The translations under genes were made by a program, and so were the position numbers. Below are positions 14,214 through 14,459 of a stretch of DNA of 14,459 bases, piece after piece. Below the pieces are notes generated by a model. It had not been told where the DNA came from. It saw nothing but the letters and a program-made list of their open reading frames with translations, and searched no databases. The stretch is from Russula earlei (taxonomy: Eukaryota > Basidiomycota > Agaricomycetes > Russulales > Russulaceae): contig JAGFNK010001132.1 of NCBI GenBank assembly GCA_025769875.1, positions 1-14,459 on the forward strand, in the 5' to 3' direction. Position 1 is the stretch's first letter. Every line of letters begins with the position of its first letter.

Positions 14214-14459
14214 TAGGGCTGTTCACCATACCGTATTATGGGTACGGCCGTATATGTGATGGGTCCAAACGGGTCTACCTGTCCTGACCCTGTACCATAT
14301 ATCAACTTACTGTGAACTCAAACGGGACAGTACGGGGATTGAACGGCCATATTATGGGTAACAGGGTTATATATTAGGAACTAAACTACTGATATGACAC
14401 GTTCTCATTGAAATGCAATTTCTTTTTGACTAGTATAAGGGTCCTGATGGTCTCCACCT
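14214..14459. mobile_element. Possible left end of a hAT-like DNA transposon
   Basis: The stretch begins TAGGGCTGTTCACC and is followed by repeated cgg/ccg-bearing words: the palindrome tacggccgta (14243-14252), aaacgggtc, aaacgggac and acggcc. The 11-bp direct repeat tattatgggta occurs at 14234-14244 and 14350-14360. hAT elements often begin with TAGGG or CAGGG followed by GGGC/CGGGT-type subterminal repeats and make 8-bp target duplications. The 8 bases before it are catgtgtg. No right end and no transposase are in the window, so this is a weak call from pattern only. Confidence 0.3.

Overview
This window looks like a transposon graveyard from a fungal nuclear genome, most likely a basidiomycete. 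No intact host gene is visible, and no tRNA, rRNA or CRISPR array was found. The assignment rests on a chromodomain-bearing Ty3/gypsy (chromovirus) pol of the kind common in basidiomycetes, on solo LTRs with 5-bp target duplications, and on strong CpG decay. The species cannot be named from this sequence.

Layout: 1-146 is unassigned. A degenerate gag-like repeat, called X here, occupies 147-286 and 1836-2721. It is split by an inverted solo LTR of family A (A1, 287-1830), which itself holds a solo LTR of a different family (C, 1100-1674). X leads into a Gag C-terminus (2722-2829), a protease (2835-3218) and reverse transcriptase (3219-3956). The RT is split by LTR A2 (3957-5886), which contains another family-A LTR, A3 (4535-5496). 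The RT resumes at 5887 and is followed by RNase H, an integrase (to about 7722), then a second diverged partial integrase that ends in a chromodomain (7728-8537).

From 8538 a leader and a second broken Gag-like gene (ATG at 8667) follow, split by solo LTR A5 (8685-9615). This gene ends with a CCHC zinc knuckle (10630-10671) and is followed by a polypurine tract and LTR B1 (10794-11600). The X repeat then returns in inverse orientation (11601-11716 and 12605-13019), split by solo LTR B2 (11717-12599). A 3'-truncated family-A LTR, A6 (13020 to about 13932), follows. The last 500 bases are unassigned sequence with a hairpin, short tandem repeats and a possible hAT-like end.

How it fits together: removing each solo LTR and one copy of its 5-bp duplication rejoins the interrupted sequence. 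The order of insertion can therefore be read from the nesting, and it agrees with CpG loss in the LTRs where it can be checked. Most in-frame stops in the pol are TGA at positions where arginine (CGA) is expected, which suggests cytosine-methylation-driven decay. The least expected items are the doubled integrase, the Gag-like gene placed after pol, the inverted X arms, and conserved hairpins in LTR families A and B. None of these proves a new biological system. The best candidates for undescribed structure are the LTR hairpins and the pol-then-Gag arrangement.
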